Below, piece after piece: positions 53,345-63,206 of a DNA stretch of 64,000 nucleotides (position 1 is the first letter of the stretch; every line of letters begins with the position of its first letter). A program made the position numbers and the translations under genes. The stretch is from NCBI RefSeq assembly GCF_000938305.1, contig NZ_JYMT01000018.1, positions 62,001-126,000 of the forward strand, read 5' to 3'. The notes beneath the pieces were generated by a model that was not told the DNA's origin, did not search any database, and saw only the letters and a program-made list of their open reading frames with translations. The stretch is from Bradyrhizobium sp. LTSP885. GTDB taxonomy: Bacteria > Pseudomonadota > Alphaproteobacteria > Rhizobiales > Xanthobacteraceae.

Positions 53345-53794
53345 TCAAAATCGCATTGGTCGCATTTGCTCGAATTCGTCGTGGCACGCCTCGCTGAAGC
53401 CTCGCAACAGATCGATCGTGCCATCGATAGCCATCTTGCGCAGTTCGACGAAGCTCTTGTCCGGCTCCAAATAGGTGTCCAGGATTTTTCGGGCAATATC
53501 TTCGGCACGATGGAGCACCGGCTTTGAAGATATCGCTCGCATCGCACTCAGCTTCGCGTAAAGACCGACAAGGCCGGGAATGTCGGGTTCATCGTGCTGG
53601 AGCGCGTCAATGTAACATTTGGCCGCGCTTTCGATGAAATCCCTGTAAAGGGTCTGCCGGCGGCTTTTCTCGTGAAGAATCCATTCGACGCGGATCTGGC
53701 TGCGGTGGTTCAGCCAAGTCGCAATTCCGCTCGTCAAGCCGCCGACGGCTGCTCCGGTGAGGGCGGCGAGTGCGGAAATGATGGAGACGTCCAC
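53345..53794 (-). CDS. conserved single-span membrane protein, function unknown
   Basis: A 149-residue protein with one N-terminal helix (about residues 5-25; ISALAALTGAAVGGLTSGIATWL) and a helical, charged C-terminal domain (DFIESAAKCYIDALQHDEPD, ISSKPVLHRAEDIARKILD). The pattern is familiar from a conserved family in Bradyrhizobium with no known role. GTG at 53794 gives an N-terminus that matches that family and has GGGGA upstream; TTG at 53809 is the longer choice. It is convergent with the FMN reductase gene and follows the dehydrogenase gene, which starts far upstream on the same strand. Confidence 0.75.
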   Translation of the reverse strand: MDVSIISALAALTGAAVGGLTSGIATWLNHRSQIRVEWILHEKSRRQTLYRDFIESAAKCYIDALQHDEPDIPGLVGLYAKLSAMRAISSKPVLHRAEDIARKILDTYLEPDKSFVELRKMAIDGTIDLLRGFSEACHDEFEQMRPMRF

Positions 53795-53846
53795 GGGTGC
53801 AATCCCCAACCAACGGGCGGGCAGTGATGACTACCGGGCGTCACTG

Positions 53847-55178
53847 CTACGACGCGGACGACCGCGGCCCTTCAGAAATCAGCCGTGAACTCCGTTGTCC
53901 GGACAGATAGGACCACAACCATTGCGTCTGAACGCGGAACCGGTTCTGAAGCTGCGGCAGCGCGAGCACGTGTAGTGCGGCCCACACCAGCCAGGTCATA
54001 AAGCCGCTGCTGCGCAAACGGCCGGACTCGAGGATGGCGAAGTTCTTGCCGACCACCGCCATATTGCCTTTGTTGCGGTACCGAAACGGCCGGCCGTCCT
54101 TGCGCCCCCTGACTCGATTGGTGATGACTTGCCCGACAAATCGGCCCTGTTGAATGGCTGCTTGCGCCACTCCGGGGACGGGGTGACCATCCTGGGTCAT
54201 CGCGGCGGCGTCGCCCGCTACAAACACGTTGGGCGCCTCGGGAATGTCCATGAAAGCGCCAACGAGCGCGCGCCCGGCACGGTCGGTCTGCGTTCCCAGC
54301 ATTTTCACAACCGGCGAGGCGCTGACGCCTGCCGTCCAGAGCACGGTGGCGCTGGGAATCCGCTCGCCGGCCGCGATCACGCCCTGGTCGTCAACCTTCT
54401 CGACCTTTACGCCCGTCGAAACCTCGACGCCGAGCTTCGTCAGCCGCTTTGCTGCTTTTCGCGATAGCGACTCTGCAAAGGTCGGAAGAATACGAGCACC
54501 GCCGTCGAGTAACAGAATTCGGCTCTTGGCGGGGTCGATCCTGCGGAAATTGTTGTGCAGGGTCACCGAAACCAGTTGAGCGATCGAGGCGGCGAGCTCG
54601 ACGCCGGTCGGGCCACCGCCTACCAACACAAAGGTCATTTGCCGAGCACGCTCGTTCGGATCATCGGTCGATTCAGCCAATTCGAACGCGCTCAGGATCT
54701 TGGTTCGGATCGCTTCAGCGTCGTTGAGACTCTTGAGGCCCGGCGCGAATCGCGCGAACTCGTCATGACCGAAATAACTCGGCCGCATTCCGCTGGCGAT
54801 GAGCAGGAAGTCGTAGTCGAGTTTCCGGCTGCCAACGCCCGGACAAATGGTCTCGACCGTGCGGGCTCCGAGATCGAGCCCCTTAACCTCGGCCAGCAAC
54901 ACGCTGAGGTTCTTCTGTTTCGCCTCGAGTTGACGGATCGGCGCCGCGATCTCGGCGGGCGACAAAACAGCGGTGGCGACCTGGTACAGCAGTGGCTGAA
55001 AGATATGGTGATTACGCCGATCGATCAGCGTGATTTCGACATCGGCGCGTTTTAGCGCGCGCGCTGCCGCGATACCGGCAAAGCCACCGCCGACGATCAA
55101 GACGCGTTTCTTGCCCGGATCCGCCTTTAATACAGTTGGCTTCTCTTGCGGAAAGGATTTGGTCAGAACTGTAGTCAT
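53847..55178 (-). CDS. ndh: NAD(P)/FAD-dependent oxidoreductase, type II NADH dehydrogenase
   Basis: A 443-residue flavoprotein of the NDH-2 family. The first dinucleotide motif VLIVGGGFAGIAAARAL near residue 26 binds FAD, the second FVLVGGGPTGVELAASIAQL near 175 binds NADH, and VFVAGDAAAMTQDGHPVPGVAQAAIQQG is the conserved C-terminal FAD block. The short hydrophobic C-terminal part suits membrane association. It transfers electrons from NADH to quinone without proton pumping. It lies close to the cyo quinol oxidase operon and could feed it (inference). ATG 55178 is preferred; an upstream in-frame ATG would add 14 residues. Confidence 0.9.
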   Translation of the reverse strand: MTTVLTKSFPQEKPTVLKADPGKKRVLIVGGGFAGIAAARALKRADVEITLIDRRNHHIFQPLLYQVATAVLSPAEIAAPIRQLEAKQKNLSVLLAEVKGLDLGARTVETICPGVGSRKLDYDFLLIASGMRPSYFGHDEFARFAPGLKSLNDAEAIRTKILSAFELAESTDDPNERARQMTFVLVGGGPTGVELAASIAQLVSVTLHNNFRRIDPAKSRILLLDGGARILPTFAESLSRKAAKRLTKLGVEVSTGVKVEKVDDQGVIAAGERIPSATVLWTAGVSASPVVKMLGTQTDRAGRALVGAFMDIPEAPNVFVAGDAAAMTQDGHPVPGVAQAAIQQGRFVGQVITNRVRGRKDGRPFRYRNKGNMAVVGKNFAILESGRLRSSGFMTWLVWAALHVLALPQLQNRFRVQTQWLWSYLSGQRSSRLISEGPRSSAS

Positions 55179-55360
55179 GGGTACACCGACGCTCTCTGGG
55201 GCTAGCCCCCCGATTGGCATTGGTACGGCGGGGCCTCACGCTATTCTTGGACCGCGCTGCGGCACGTTGAACGATCGTGCCTCATCATGCGGAGGAGGCA
55301 CTACACGTTCGAGCAGCACGCGCTGGAGGATCAGCCCGACGTCACGGCCATTCAAATTCA

Positions 55361-55720
55361 TCAATTGCGTTGCGCGGTCCAGTAGCCAGAGCATCGCGTG
55401 CCCGCCGCGCTGCCGTTCCATCTTCCGCGACCCGAGGTTCCGGAAAGCCGGCCCGTGCCGGACGCAAATTTGTCGTGAACCGTTACTGACGCACGAACGG
55501 AACCGGATTTGGCGACGTATCCCTTGAATTTTACGAGATTGGGATGGGTCACAACGCCGTTGGAAATATTGACGGTGAAGTTATAGGCGGGATCGCAGGT
55601 GCCCGTTTGCGTCACGAAGACGAGGTCCCAGGAGCCGTCGTAGGCGGAGCGCGCGTGCGCCAACGATGCCGGAGTGACAAGGCAGGCAACTGCAATGATC
55701 CAGAGCGAAGGTGTCTTCAT
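55361..55720 (-). CDS. small exported protein, function unknown
   Basis: A 119-residue protein with a clear signal peptide (residues 1-23, ends SLAHA). The mature part is a beta-rich domain: YDGSWDLVFVTQTGTCDPAYNF, VTHPNLVKFKGYVAKSGSVR and a Ser/Gly-rich end with GRGRWNGSAAGTRCSGYW. Two Cys residues, in CDPA and RCSG, could form a disulphide. Similar small secreted proteins are common in Bradyrhizobium, with no known function. GGAGAG precedes ATG. It is separated by 180 bases from the NDH-2 start. Confidence 0.72.
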   Translation of the reverse strand: MKTPSLWIIAVACLVTPASLAHARSAYDGSWDLVFVTQTGTCDPAYNFTVNISNGVVTHPNLVKFKGYVAKSGSVRASVTVHDKFASGTGRLSGTSGRGRWNGSAAGTRCSGYWTAQRN

Positions 55721-56065
55721 TGATAGCTCTCCGTCAGGTGCAGCGGTCGCTTCCAGGTAAACAAAACAGACATCGTCGATCAGAGCTGGGAAGCGGCCTG
55801 TTGCGGATATTCGAACAGGGGTCTGCTTTAGGAAGAGCTGGCACAGCGCGCTTGTTGAAATGTGCTCGAACTATCCTGAAACGTGCGATCGCGGCGCGGC
55901 TCGTTAGATCGGAACCCGACAGCTGACAGTTTTGAGCATGATTGGCCCCAATCGAGCAGCCGCGTTCAATCGCGGCCGAAACTAACGACGCATATTGAAT
56001 GGACACAGCGACAATTGTTCGAACTGAGCACGACAGTTCTTATTTTGCGAACTCGGAGCGGCGAG
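55721..56065. promoter_or_regulatory. upstream region of the cyo operon with a dyad
   Basis: About 345 gene-free bases. GAACTG-AGCACGA-CAGTTC (56021-56039) is a perfect 6-bp dyad with a 7-base spacer, ending 27 bases before the cyoE start, and could be a repressor or activator site. No FNR-type TTGAT-ATCAA box was recognised. Confidence 0.4.
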
Positions 56066-57121
56066 ATGAACGTCAAATCCATTGCTGGTGAGCTTGGGGA
56101 AAGACGAGCTCACCTTGCAGTGTCGCCCCATTCGGCTCCTGCGTTGGCGGACCATCGGAGCTTGTACGACTTCATCGCGCTCACAAAGCCACGGGTGATG
56201 ATGCTTGCCGTCTTCACCGCGCTGGTCGGATTGAGCCGCGCTCCGGTTCGACTTGATCCGCTAACCACAATTGTCGCGGTTCTTGCCATTGCCGCGGGAG
56301 CTGCGGCCGCCGGCGCACTCAACATGTGGTACGACGCCGATATCGATGCGGTCATGACCCGCACTGCGATGCGGCCAATTCCCCGAGGCAGGACGTCCCG
56401 GTTCGAGGCGCTTATCGTCGGCCTTTCGCTCGGCGTTTTCGCCGTGGTCGCGCTGGCTTTGACGACGAATCTCACCGCGGCCGCGCTGTTGGCCGGTACC
56501 ATCCTCTTTTATGTCGTCGTGTACACGGTGTGGCTGAAGCGGGCTATGCCACAGAACATCGTCATTGGAGGCGCCGCTGGCGCGTTGCCGCCGGTGATCG
56601 GCTGGGCGGCAGCAACCGGAGACGTCGGGCTCGAGCCGCTTGCGCTGTTCCTCATTATCTTTCTTTGGACGCCGCCCCATTTCTGGGCTCTGGCGCTCAA
56701 TCGCACCGATGATTATGCCCGTGCCGGCGTCCCCATGTTGCCGGTCGTTGCGGGAAGGGCTGCAACGACGCGTCAGATCCTGATCTATAGCAGCCTCCTG
56801 GTCCTGGCCTCGGAGCTGCCCTGGGTGCTCGGATTTGCAGGGACCATCTATGGCGCGCTCGCCGCGATCTGCGGGGCACTTTTCCTTCTGCTCGCACTCC
56901 AGCTGAACAGAAGCATCGACGCTGATCGCCGTGCGGCTCACAGGCTGTTCGTGTTCTCGATCGTCTATCTGTTCGTGCTGTTTACCGGCCTTCTGATCGA
57001 CCGCGGCCCATTCTCGTCCACGCGATCGTCGCATGGTGACCGTGGCGTCTCGGTGCATGCCGAACGGCCTTCAGGCGCGGACTGCGGCGCATGCCGCATC
57101 GCCAACTTCAGCGAGGTCTAA
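56066..57121 (+). CDS. cyoE: protoheme IX farnesyltransferase
   Basis: A 351-residue polytopic membrane enzyme that makes haem O from haem B by adding a farnesyl group, required for the bo-type oxidase. The allylic diphosphate motif NMWYDADIDAVMTRT near residue 86 and a second aspartate-rich block LNRTDDYARAG near 212 are present. About nine helices end with VYLFVLFTGLLIDRG near 313. About 38 polar residues follow, rich in Cys, Ser and Arg, longer than usual for CyoE. ATG 56066 is chosen since earlier frame parts are non-hydrophobic. It is the first gene of the operon, its stop one base before the cyoA start. Confidence 0.92.
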   Translation: MNVKSIAGELGERRAHLAVSPHSAPALADHRSLYDFIALTKPRVMMLAVFTALVGLSRAPVRLDPLTTIVAVLAIAAGAAAAGALNMWYDADIDAVMTRTAMRPIPRGRTSRFEALIVGLSLGVFAVVALALTTNLTAAALLAGTILFYVVVYTVWLKRAMPQNIVIGGAAGALPPVIGWAAATGDVGLEPLALFLIIFLWTPPHFWALALNRTDDYARAGVPMLPVVAGRAATTRQILIYSSLLVLASELPWVLGFAGTIYGALAAICGALFLLLALQLNRSIDADRRAAHRLFVFSIVYLFVLFTGLLIDRGPFSSTRSSHGDRGVSVHAERPSGADCGACRIANFSEV

Positions 57122-57122
57122 C

Positions 57123-58001
57123 ATGCGATACGGTTTGGTTGCCGCTGTCCTGATCGGCGTCGCGACACTCGGCGGCTGCGCAGAAGGCGTGCTCGACCCT
57201 AAAGGGCCGATTGCCGCCGCCGACCGGCAAATTCTGCTCAACTCGCTTGGCATCATGCTGGCGATCGTGATCCCGGTGATCGTTGCCACGCTTGGCGTTG
57301 CGTTCTGGTTTCGTGCATCGAATGAACGCGCGCGCTATCGGCCAGATTTCGCGTATTCTGGCCGCCTCGAGATGCTCGTCTGGTCGATCCCGGCCATGAC
57401 CGTGTTTTTGGTTGGCGGCGTCGCGTGGGTCGGTTCACACGAGGTGAGCCCGCGCAAACCGATCGTATCCACTGTGAAGCCGCTGCGGGTCCAGGTCGCC
57501 TCGCTCGACTGGAAGTGGCTGTTCATCTATCCCGATCAGGGCGTCGCGAGCGTCAATCGACTGATTGTTCCGGTCGGCACGCCGGTCAGTCTGGAACTGA
57601 CGTCGTCGGGCGTGATGAACAGCTTCTTTGTGCCGCAGCTTGGCAGCCAGATCTACACCATGGCGGGAATGATCACCCGTCTTCACCTGCAGGCCGACCA
57701 TTCGGGAACCTATCGCGGGTTTTCCGCCCAGTTTAGCGGCGAAGGCTTTGCCGACATGCATTTCGACGCCGACGCCGTGCCGGACGAAAAGTTCGCACAG
57801 TGGATTGACGTAGCGCGTGGCGCTGGTCCGGAACTCGACGGGAAGAGTTACGCGCAGCTGGCCAAGCCAAGCGCTGCGGTCGCGCCATTCACCTACCGCT
57901 CCGTCGCGCCCGGTCTATTCAACAGCATCCTGGTTTCCGAAATGCAATCGGACGACGCGATGTGCCGCAAAGACCCGACGTCAATGAGGGCAGAAAAATG
58001 A
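57123..58001 (+). CDS. cyoA: cytochrome o ubiquinol oxidase subunit II
   Basis: A 292-residue lipoprotein-like subunit. The signal ends in a lipobox (TLGGC near residue 15-19). Two membrane helices follow (about 36-62 and 80-100). The cupredoxin domain [14 protein letters not shown] and [14 protein letters not shown] follows. It lacks the Cys ligands of the CuA centre ([18 protein letters not shown] has none), so it is a quinol and not a cytochrome c oxidase subunit. Its stop overlaps the cyoB start. ATG 57123 is one base past the cyoE stop. Confidence 0.93.
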   Translation: MRYGLVAAVLIGVATLGGCAEGVLDPKGPIAAADRQILLNSLGIMLAIVIPVIVATLGVAFWFRASNERARYRPDFAYSGRLEMLVWSIPAMTVFLVGGVAWVGSHEVSPRKPIVSTVKPLRVQVASLDWKWLFIYPDQGVASVNRLIVPVGTPVSLELTSSGVMNSFFVPQLGSQIYTMAGMITRLHLQADHSGTYRGFSAQFSGEGFADMHFDADAVPDEKFAQWIDVARGAGPELDGKSYAQLAKPSAAVAPFTYRSVAPGLFNSILVSEMQSDDAMCRKDPTSMRAEK

Positions 58002-59980
58002 ATCTACTCGGCAAGCTGGATTGGAGCGCGATTCCCCTCGACCAGCCCATCATCATGGGCGCGTCGGGCGGCATGGTCCTGGTCATCGTAGCCATCCTTT
58101 CGTGGGTCACCCTCAAGGGTTACGTGCCTTACCTCTGGCGCGAGTGGATCACCTCGGTTGACCACAAGCGCATCGGCATCATGTACATCATCCTTGCGCT
58201 GATCATGCTGCTGCGCGGCTTTGCCGATGCCATCATGATGCGGGCGCAGCAGGCGGTCGCCGCGGGCGGCGCGCAGGGATATCTGCCGCCCGAACACTTC
58301 GACCAGATCTTCTCGGCGCATGGCACGATCATGATCTTCTTCATGGCGATGCCGTTCGTGATCGGGATGATGAATTTCGTGGTGCCGCTGCAGCTCGGCG
58401 TCCGCGACATGGCATTTCCGACCCTGAACTCGGTGGCCCTTGGGTTGACTGCGTCGGGCATCCTGCTGACGAATATTTCGCTGGCCGTCGGCGAGTTTTC
58501 GAAGGCCGGCTGGGTTGCCTATCCGCCGCTGAGCGAGCTGCAATATTCGCCCGGCGTCGGCGTCGACTACTATCTTTGGGCGCTGCAAATCTCCGGCGTC
58601 GGCACGTTGATGACGGGCATCAACTTCGTCGCGACCGTCCTGAAAACGCGCGCGCCGGGGATGAGCTATATGCGCATGCCCGTGTTCTGCTGGACGTCGC
58701 TCGCCGCGAACCTCCTCATTGTCGCGGCGTTTCCGGTCCTGACCGCGACCCTGGCGATGCTGCTGCTGGATCGTTACCTGGGCTTTCACTTCTTCACGAT
58801 CGACGGCCAGGGCAACGCGATGATGTATGTCAACCTGTTCTGGGTCTGGGGGCACCCGGAGGTCTACATCCTGGTGTTGCCGGCCTTCGGGATCTTCTCC
58901 GAGGTCGTCTCGACGTTCTCCGGCAAGCCGCTGTTTGGTTACCGCTCCATGGTTGCCGCGACGATGGCGATTTGCGTGCTGTCATTTATTGTTTGGCTGC
59001 ACCACTTTTTCACCATGGGCGCCAGCGCCAACGTCAATGGCTTCTTCGGGGTCATGACCATGATCATAGCGGTGCCGACTGGTGTCAAAGTCTTCAACTG
59101 GCTGTTCACGATGTATGGCGGCCGCATCCGGTTTACCGTGCCGGTCTTGTGGTCGATCGGCTTTATGGTGACGTTCGTGATCGGCGGCATGACCGGCGTG
59201 TTGATGGCGGTGCCTCCTGCGGACTTTCAGCTACACAACAGCCTGTTCCTGATCGCGCATTTCCACAATGTCATCATTGGTGGCACGGTGTTCGGCTTGA
59301 TGGCCGGGTACAACTACTGGTTCCCCAAGGCATTCGGATTCAAGCTCGACGAACGTTGGGGCAGAATTTCGTTCTGGTGCTGGCTGATCGGCTTCTACGT
59401 CGCTTTCATGCCGCTCTACGCGCTTGGTCTGATGGGCATGACCCGCCGCATGCAGCATTACGATGTCGCCAGCTGGCAACCGTGGTTGGTGGCCGCGGCG
59501 GTCGGCGTCGTCATTATCCTCGCGGGGATCGTCAGCCAGGTTATCCAGCTTGTGGTGTCGGTCCGCGACCGCGACCGGCTGAAGGTGACCGCAGACCCAT
59601 GGAACGGCCGCACCCTGGAATGGGCGACCGCTTCGCCGCCGCCGGCATGGAATTTCGCCGTGCTTCCACAGGTCAGAGATCTCGATGCTCTCTGGAACAA
59701 GAAGCAGCGCGAGCGCACGCAGGCCCAGCCGGCGCAGGAGCGAAAATTCGAACCGATCGAGGTGCCGAAGAACAGCGCGACCGGCTTCATCGTTGCATTT
59801 TTCTCCGTCGTCGCCGGCTTTGCGATGATCTGGCACATCTGGTGGATGGCAGGTGTGGGGGTGATCGGAATCTTTCTGACCATGCTTGCCTTCGCGTTTC
59901 GTGATGAAGAAGAAATCGAGATTCCGGCTGAGCAAATTGCGCGTTTCGAACGGGCAAATCCGGTGGAGATTGCAGTATGA
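57998..59980 (+). CDS. cyoB: cytochrome o ubiquinol oxidase subunit I
   Basis: A 660-residue catalytic subunit with about 14-15 membrane helices. [12 protein letters not shown] near residue 48 and [15 protein letters not shown] near 107 contain quinol and haem b contacts. [17 protein letters not shown] near 283 carries the CuB His and the cross-linked Tyr. WLHHFFTMG near 332 has the CuB His pair. [12 protein letters not shown] near 418 has the haem o3 and haem b His ligands. All key residues are present, so it should be an active haem-copper proton pump. It overlaps cyoA and cyoC by 4 bases. Confidence 0.96.
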   Translation: MNLLGKLDWSAIPLDQPIIMGASGGMVLVIVAILSWVTLKGYVPYLWREWITSVDHKRIGIMYIILALIMLLRGFADAIMMRAQQAVAAGGAQGYLPPEHFDQIFSAHGTIMIFFMAMPFVIGMMNFVVPLQLGVRDMAFPTLNSVALGLTASGILLTNISLAVGEFSKAGWVAYPPLSELQYSPGVGVDYYLWALQISGVGTLMTGINFVATVLKTRAPGMSYMRMPVFCWTSLAANLLIVAAFPVLTATLAMLLLDRYLGFHFFTIDGQGNAMMYVNLFWVWGHPEVYILVLPAFGIFSEVVSTFSGKPLFGYRSMVAATMAICVLSFIVWLHHFFTMGASANVNGFFGVMTMIIAVPTGVKVFNWLFTMYGGRIRFTVPVLWSIGFMVTFVIGGMTGVLMAVPPADFQLHNSLFLIAHFHNVIIGGTVFGLMAGYNYWFPKAFGFKLDERWGRISFWCWLIGFYVAFMPLYALGLMGMTRRMQHYDVASWQPWLVAAAVGVVIILAGIVSQVIQLVVSVRDRDRLKVTADPWNGRTLEWATASPPPAWNFAVLPQVRDLDALWNKKQRERTQAQPAQERKFEPIEVPKNSATGFIVAFFSVVAGFAMIWHIWWMAGVGVIGIFLTMLAFAFRDEEEIEIPAEQIARFERANPVEIAV

Positions 59981-60612
59981 ACGTTGCTGTCGCCGTTGAT
60001 GATAAGGTTCGTTACGAGGCGCGACCGAGTGCAGGTGAGGCCGGTCCCGCTACCAAGCGGGTCGTCGTTGGCTACGGCTTCTGGGTCTTCCTGCTGAGCG
60101 ACATCGTGATGTTTTCGGCAATCTTTGCCGCTTACGCGGTGCTCAACCATGCGACCGCCGGCGGGCCAAGCGGCGTGCAGCTGTTCAACCAGCGCAGCGT
60201 TGCAATCGAAACCGGCTGCCTTCTCGCATCGAGCTACACTTGCGGACTGATGTCCCTGGCGATCGGCTCGCGGCGCTATGCCGCCACTTATTGGGCTGCC
60301 CTTATTACCTTTGTGCTGGGGGCGTTGTTCCTGGCGCTGGAGCTGCGGGAGTTCGCCGGCATGATCGCGATCGGGGCGGGCCCGCAACGCAGCGCGTTCC
60401 TCTCCGCCTTCTTTACGCTTGTCGGCTGCCACGGGCTGCATGTCACCGCCGGCCTGGTCTGGCTGGTGGTGATGATGGCCCAGGTCGCCGTCAAGGGATT
60501 TCGCCAGACTGTGGAGCGGCGCCTGCTTTGCTTCTCACTGTTCTGGCATGCGCTCGACATCGTCTGGGTCTGGCTGTTCACGGTGGTCTATCTGATGGGA
60601 GTCCTTTCATGA
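59977..60612 (+). CDS. cyoC: cytochrome o ubiquinol oxidase subunit III
   Basis: A 211-residue membrane subunit with five helices. [21 protein letters not shown] near residue 27, [21 protein letters not shown], and the terminal [20 protein letters not shown] match CyoC. It helps proton uptake and complex stability. It overlaps cyoB and cyoD by 4 bases each. Confidence 0.95.
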   Translation: MNVAVAVDDKVRYEARPSAGEAGPATKRVVVGYGFWVFLLSDIVMFSAIFAAYAVLNHATAGGPSGVQLFNQRSVAIETGCLLASSYTCGLMSLAIGSRRYAATYWAALITFVLGALFLALELREFAGMIAIGAGPQRSAFLSAFFTLVGCHGLHVTAGLVWLVVMMAQVAVKGFRQTVERRLLCFSLFWHALDIVWVWLFTVVYLMGVLS

Positions 60613-61004
60613 CCGACACACAGTACGATCGCGCGCCCGGAGACGCATCAGCACTTCCCGACGTGGAACAGGGCGCGTCGTCCGGCGTGCTTGTCTACAC
60701 GATCGGATTGGGGCTCGCGGTCGGCCTCACAGCCCTGTCGTTCTGGGTTGCGAACACGTCGTTGCTCTGGGTCGGGGGCATCTCTCTCGGCCTGACGGTC
60801 CTCGCGATCGCGCAAATGGGCGTCCACCTAGTGTTTTTCCTGCATGTTACCACGGGGCCGGATAACACCAACAACGTGATGGCGCTGGCGTTTGGTGTGC
60901 TGATCGTCGCCCTGGTTGTCGTCGGATCGCTGCTGATCATGGCGGACCTGAACGACAGCATGATGCCGGCGCCAGAGCTGATGAACCTGCAAATGCAGCA
61001 CTGA
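60609..61004 (+). CDS. cyoD: cytochrome o ubiquinol oxidase subunit IV
   Basis: A 131-residue small membrane subunit with three helices. LLWVGGISLGLTVLAIAQMGVHLVFFLHV near residue 56 is the CyoD signature. It assists CuB insertion and assembly. The ATG overlaps the cyoC stop. It ends the cyo operon; the next gene begins 132 bases further. Confidence 0.93.
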   Translation: MTDTQYDRAPGDASALPDVEQGASSGVLVYTIGLGLAVGLTALSFWVANTSLLWVGGISLGLTVLAIAQMGVHLVFFLHVTTGPDNTNNVMALAFGVLIVALVVVGSLLIMADLNDSMMPAPELMNLQMQH

Positions 61005-61136
61005 AGGTTGCGCGGTTTCGTATCAGCGTCACATGCGCATGAACCACCAAACGGTCACACGTTCGTCCAAGCGTTGGGAACGAGACCAACGCTAGCATTT
61101 CATGTTGAGGTCATGCGCGGCCACTGGGGAGGAGAA

Positions 61137-61937
61137 ATGCTGAAAGGATTCACTGCGCCCCGGTCACCTCTGAGCGCTGCTGCATTGGTCCCGCCGCCTC
61201 CCTGGCATTTTGCGGGTGACGTCCTGGCGGTGGAATTCTGGAACGATCCCGATGTGTCGGCCCATATCCTTCCAGCCGGTGTCGAGCTTGACAGGAAATC
61301 TCCGGGTCACTCCGTCGCGCTGTTCACGGACTACCAGTTCACGGCGCAGAACGATGAGTATCTGGATCCTGCCAGGTATCAGTGTCGCGGGTTCAGCGTC
61401 CTCCTCGACGCGATATGGAAGGGGACACGAATAGCGTGGTGTCCATATTGCTATGTCGACAACGATGCTGCGTTGATGAGGGGCTGGATTCAGGGCTATC
61501 CGAGAAAGCTCGGGACAGTACACCAGACCCGTACTTTCGCCACCGCGAGCGCAGCCTCGGCGCCACTCGTGCATGATGGCAGGTTCTCAGCCTGCATGTC
61601 GGCTCACGGCCGTTTGTTGGTGCAGGCCCGCGTTACCTTGCACGAAAAGGTCGAGCGACTTGTTGGCCTGCTTGATCGCCGGATCGTGGGACGGCGATAT
61701 TTTCCGCGGCTCTGTGCCGGCATGCACGACAGGCCGGCCGTCGATGAACTCGTTCGATGTGTCTCGAACCAGCTCCTGATCACGAACGTCTGGAGCGGCT
61801 CGGGCGAGCTTAATTTTCCGGAGGCCTATGGCGAAGAGCTGGAAGTGTTGGGGCCGCTGAAGGTGGGGCGCGGATATCGCTTCTCGTTTTCCTATTCCGT
61901 CAACGATATCGAGATCCTGGCAGACCTTACCGCCTAG
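61137..61937 (+). CDS. acetoacetate decarboxylase-like protein, paralogue 1
   Basis: A 266-residue protein of the acetoacetate decarboxylase (ADC) superfamily. The family core spans WCPYCYVDNDAALMRGWIQG and YPRKLGTVHQTR. The Lys pair of ADC, whose first Lys forms the Schiff base, reads Arg123-Lys124 here. The Glu usual at residue 85 of this alignment is Gly. Both replacements suggest the protein does not decarboxylate. GGGGAGGAGAA precedes ATG 61137. The following gene is a same-length paralogue with the residues intact. Confidence 0.85.
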   Translation: MLKGFTAPRSPLSAAALVPPPPWHFAGDVLAVEFWNDPDVSAHILPAGVELDRKSPGHSVALFTDYQFTAQNDEYLDPARYQCRGFSVLLDAIWKGTRIAWCPYCYVDNDAALMRGWIQGYPRKLGTVHQTRTFATASAASAPLVHDGRFSACMSAHGRLLVQARVTLHEKVERLVGLLDRRIVGRRYFPRLCAGMHDRPAVDELVRCVSNQLLITNVWSGSGELNFPEAYGEELEVLGPLKVGRGYRFSFSYSVNDIEILADLTA

Positions 61938-62063
61938 CAGTCGCGGCGGATCCCAACGTTCTGGTTTTGCGGCAGGAATAGACAAGTCGACGCACGTCAA
62001 GCAAATCAATTGCGGCTAGTCTCGGTAGCTTCTTTACCGAAAGTGATGCATCGGAAAACGGGA

Positions 62064-62864
62064 ATGCTCAGGGGCTTTACAGTTCCGAAATCGCCATTCG
62101 GTCAGGCCGCGCTAACTCCGCCTCCACCCTGGCACTACGCCGGTGACGTTGTCGGAGTCGAGTTCTGGACGGACGCCGATGCGACGGCGGCGACATTGCC
62201 GAATGGTCTTTCCCCGGATCCGAAGTCAAACGGTCACGCCGTCATGATGTTCCTGGATTGGCAATTCACGGCACAGGACGACGAATATCTAGAGCCGGCC
62301 CGTTATCAATATCGCGAGGCGTTTATTTTGGTCGACGCCATGTATCGCAACGAGCCGGTGATGTGGTGCCCCTACATTTATGTCGACAATGACGCTGCGC
62401 TGGCGCGCGGTTGGACGCAAGGATTTCCCAAGAAAATGGGGAGCATTTTTCAGACGCGCTCCTTTGCGGCGTCAGGTCCCGCCGCAGCGCCGGTGGCGCC
62501 TGGCAGCCGGTTTGGCGCCAGTCTTTCGGCGCACGGCCAACGTCTTGCGGAAGCCTGCGTCACCTTGCACAGGCCGGTCGCGAACGGAATATCTCTCCTC
62601 AGCCGACCCACGGTCCTGTTGCGATACTTTCCGAGACTGGCGGCCGGATACCAGGACAAGCCAGCGGTAAACGAACTCGCGATGTCGATCACCGACGATC
62701 TCACGGTTACCGGCGCATGGATCGGGAAGGGCGAACTTAACTTTCCGGAAGCGAATGGCGAAGAACTCAACGCGCTCGCGCCGAAAAGGATCGAGTCCGG
62801 GTTTCGTTACTCAGTTTCCTACTCAGTCAGCGATTTGAAGATCCTCGAGGACCACGGCTCGTAG
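62064..62864 (+). CDS. acetoacetate decarboxylase-like protein, paralogue 2
   Basis: A 266-residue ADC superfamily protein, aligning without gaps to the preceding gene. Lys123-Lys124 (in FPKKMG) match the Schiff-base Lys and its neighbour, and Glu85 (in YREAFILV) matches the catalytic Glu region. It is therefore probably the enzymatically active copy, with a decarboxylase or related beta-keto-acid activity of unknown substrate. ATG 62064 is chosen because it gives the exact length and N-terminus (MLRGFTVPKSP) of copy 1; an ATG 6 codons earlier is possible. The two genes are 126 bases apart. Confidence 0.87.
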   Translation: MLRGFTVPKSPFGQAALTPPPPWHYAGDVVGVEFWTDADATAATLPNGLSPDPKSNGHAVMMFLDWQFTAQDDEYLEPARYQYREAFILVDAMYRNEPVMWCPYIYVDNDAALARGWTQGFPKKMGSIFQTRSFAASGPAAAPVAPGSRFGASLSAHGQRLAEACVTLHRPVANGISLLSRPTVLLRYFPRLAAGYQDKPAVNELAMSITDDLTVTGAWIGKGELNFPEANGEELNALAPKRIESGFRYSVSYSVSDLKILEDHGS

Positions 62865-63206
62865 GTAACTGAAAGCACTCTCACCGTGACGGCGAAGCGT
62901 ACACTCCCACGCTTGGCCGGGAGGGTCTTCGCGGCCCCCTCCGGCCGGCTGAGACCCTCGGCCGGGGCGCTGGTGCGGACCTCGCGTCATTCATCGCATT
63001 TTCGATTTGGGCGCTTGTCGAGGTGTTCTGAATTGTGACGCCGCCGCGTTAGAAAACACACAACGTATTGATATTTAAGACGAAAAAAGTTCAGTGCGGT
63101 GCGGCAGCATTAACCTTCCATAACGCTGATTAACGAGCCAGAAGGCACTCGCTGCTGCACTCTCCCGCCGATCCGAAGCTTCGGATGGTTCGGGGAGGGA
63201 GTGACC
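62865..63206. other. intergenic region with imperfect inverted repeat
   Basis: About 340 gene-free bases. GGCCGGGAGGGTCT (62915-62928) and AGACCCTC-GGCC (62953-62964) are nearly inverted copies, and may end the ADC transcript. The rest is AT-rich near 63040-63100. Confidence 0.5.
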
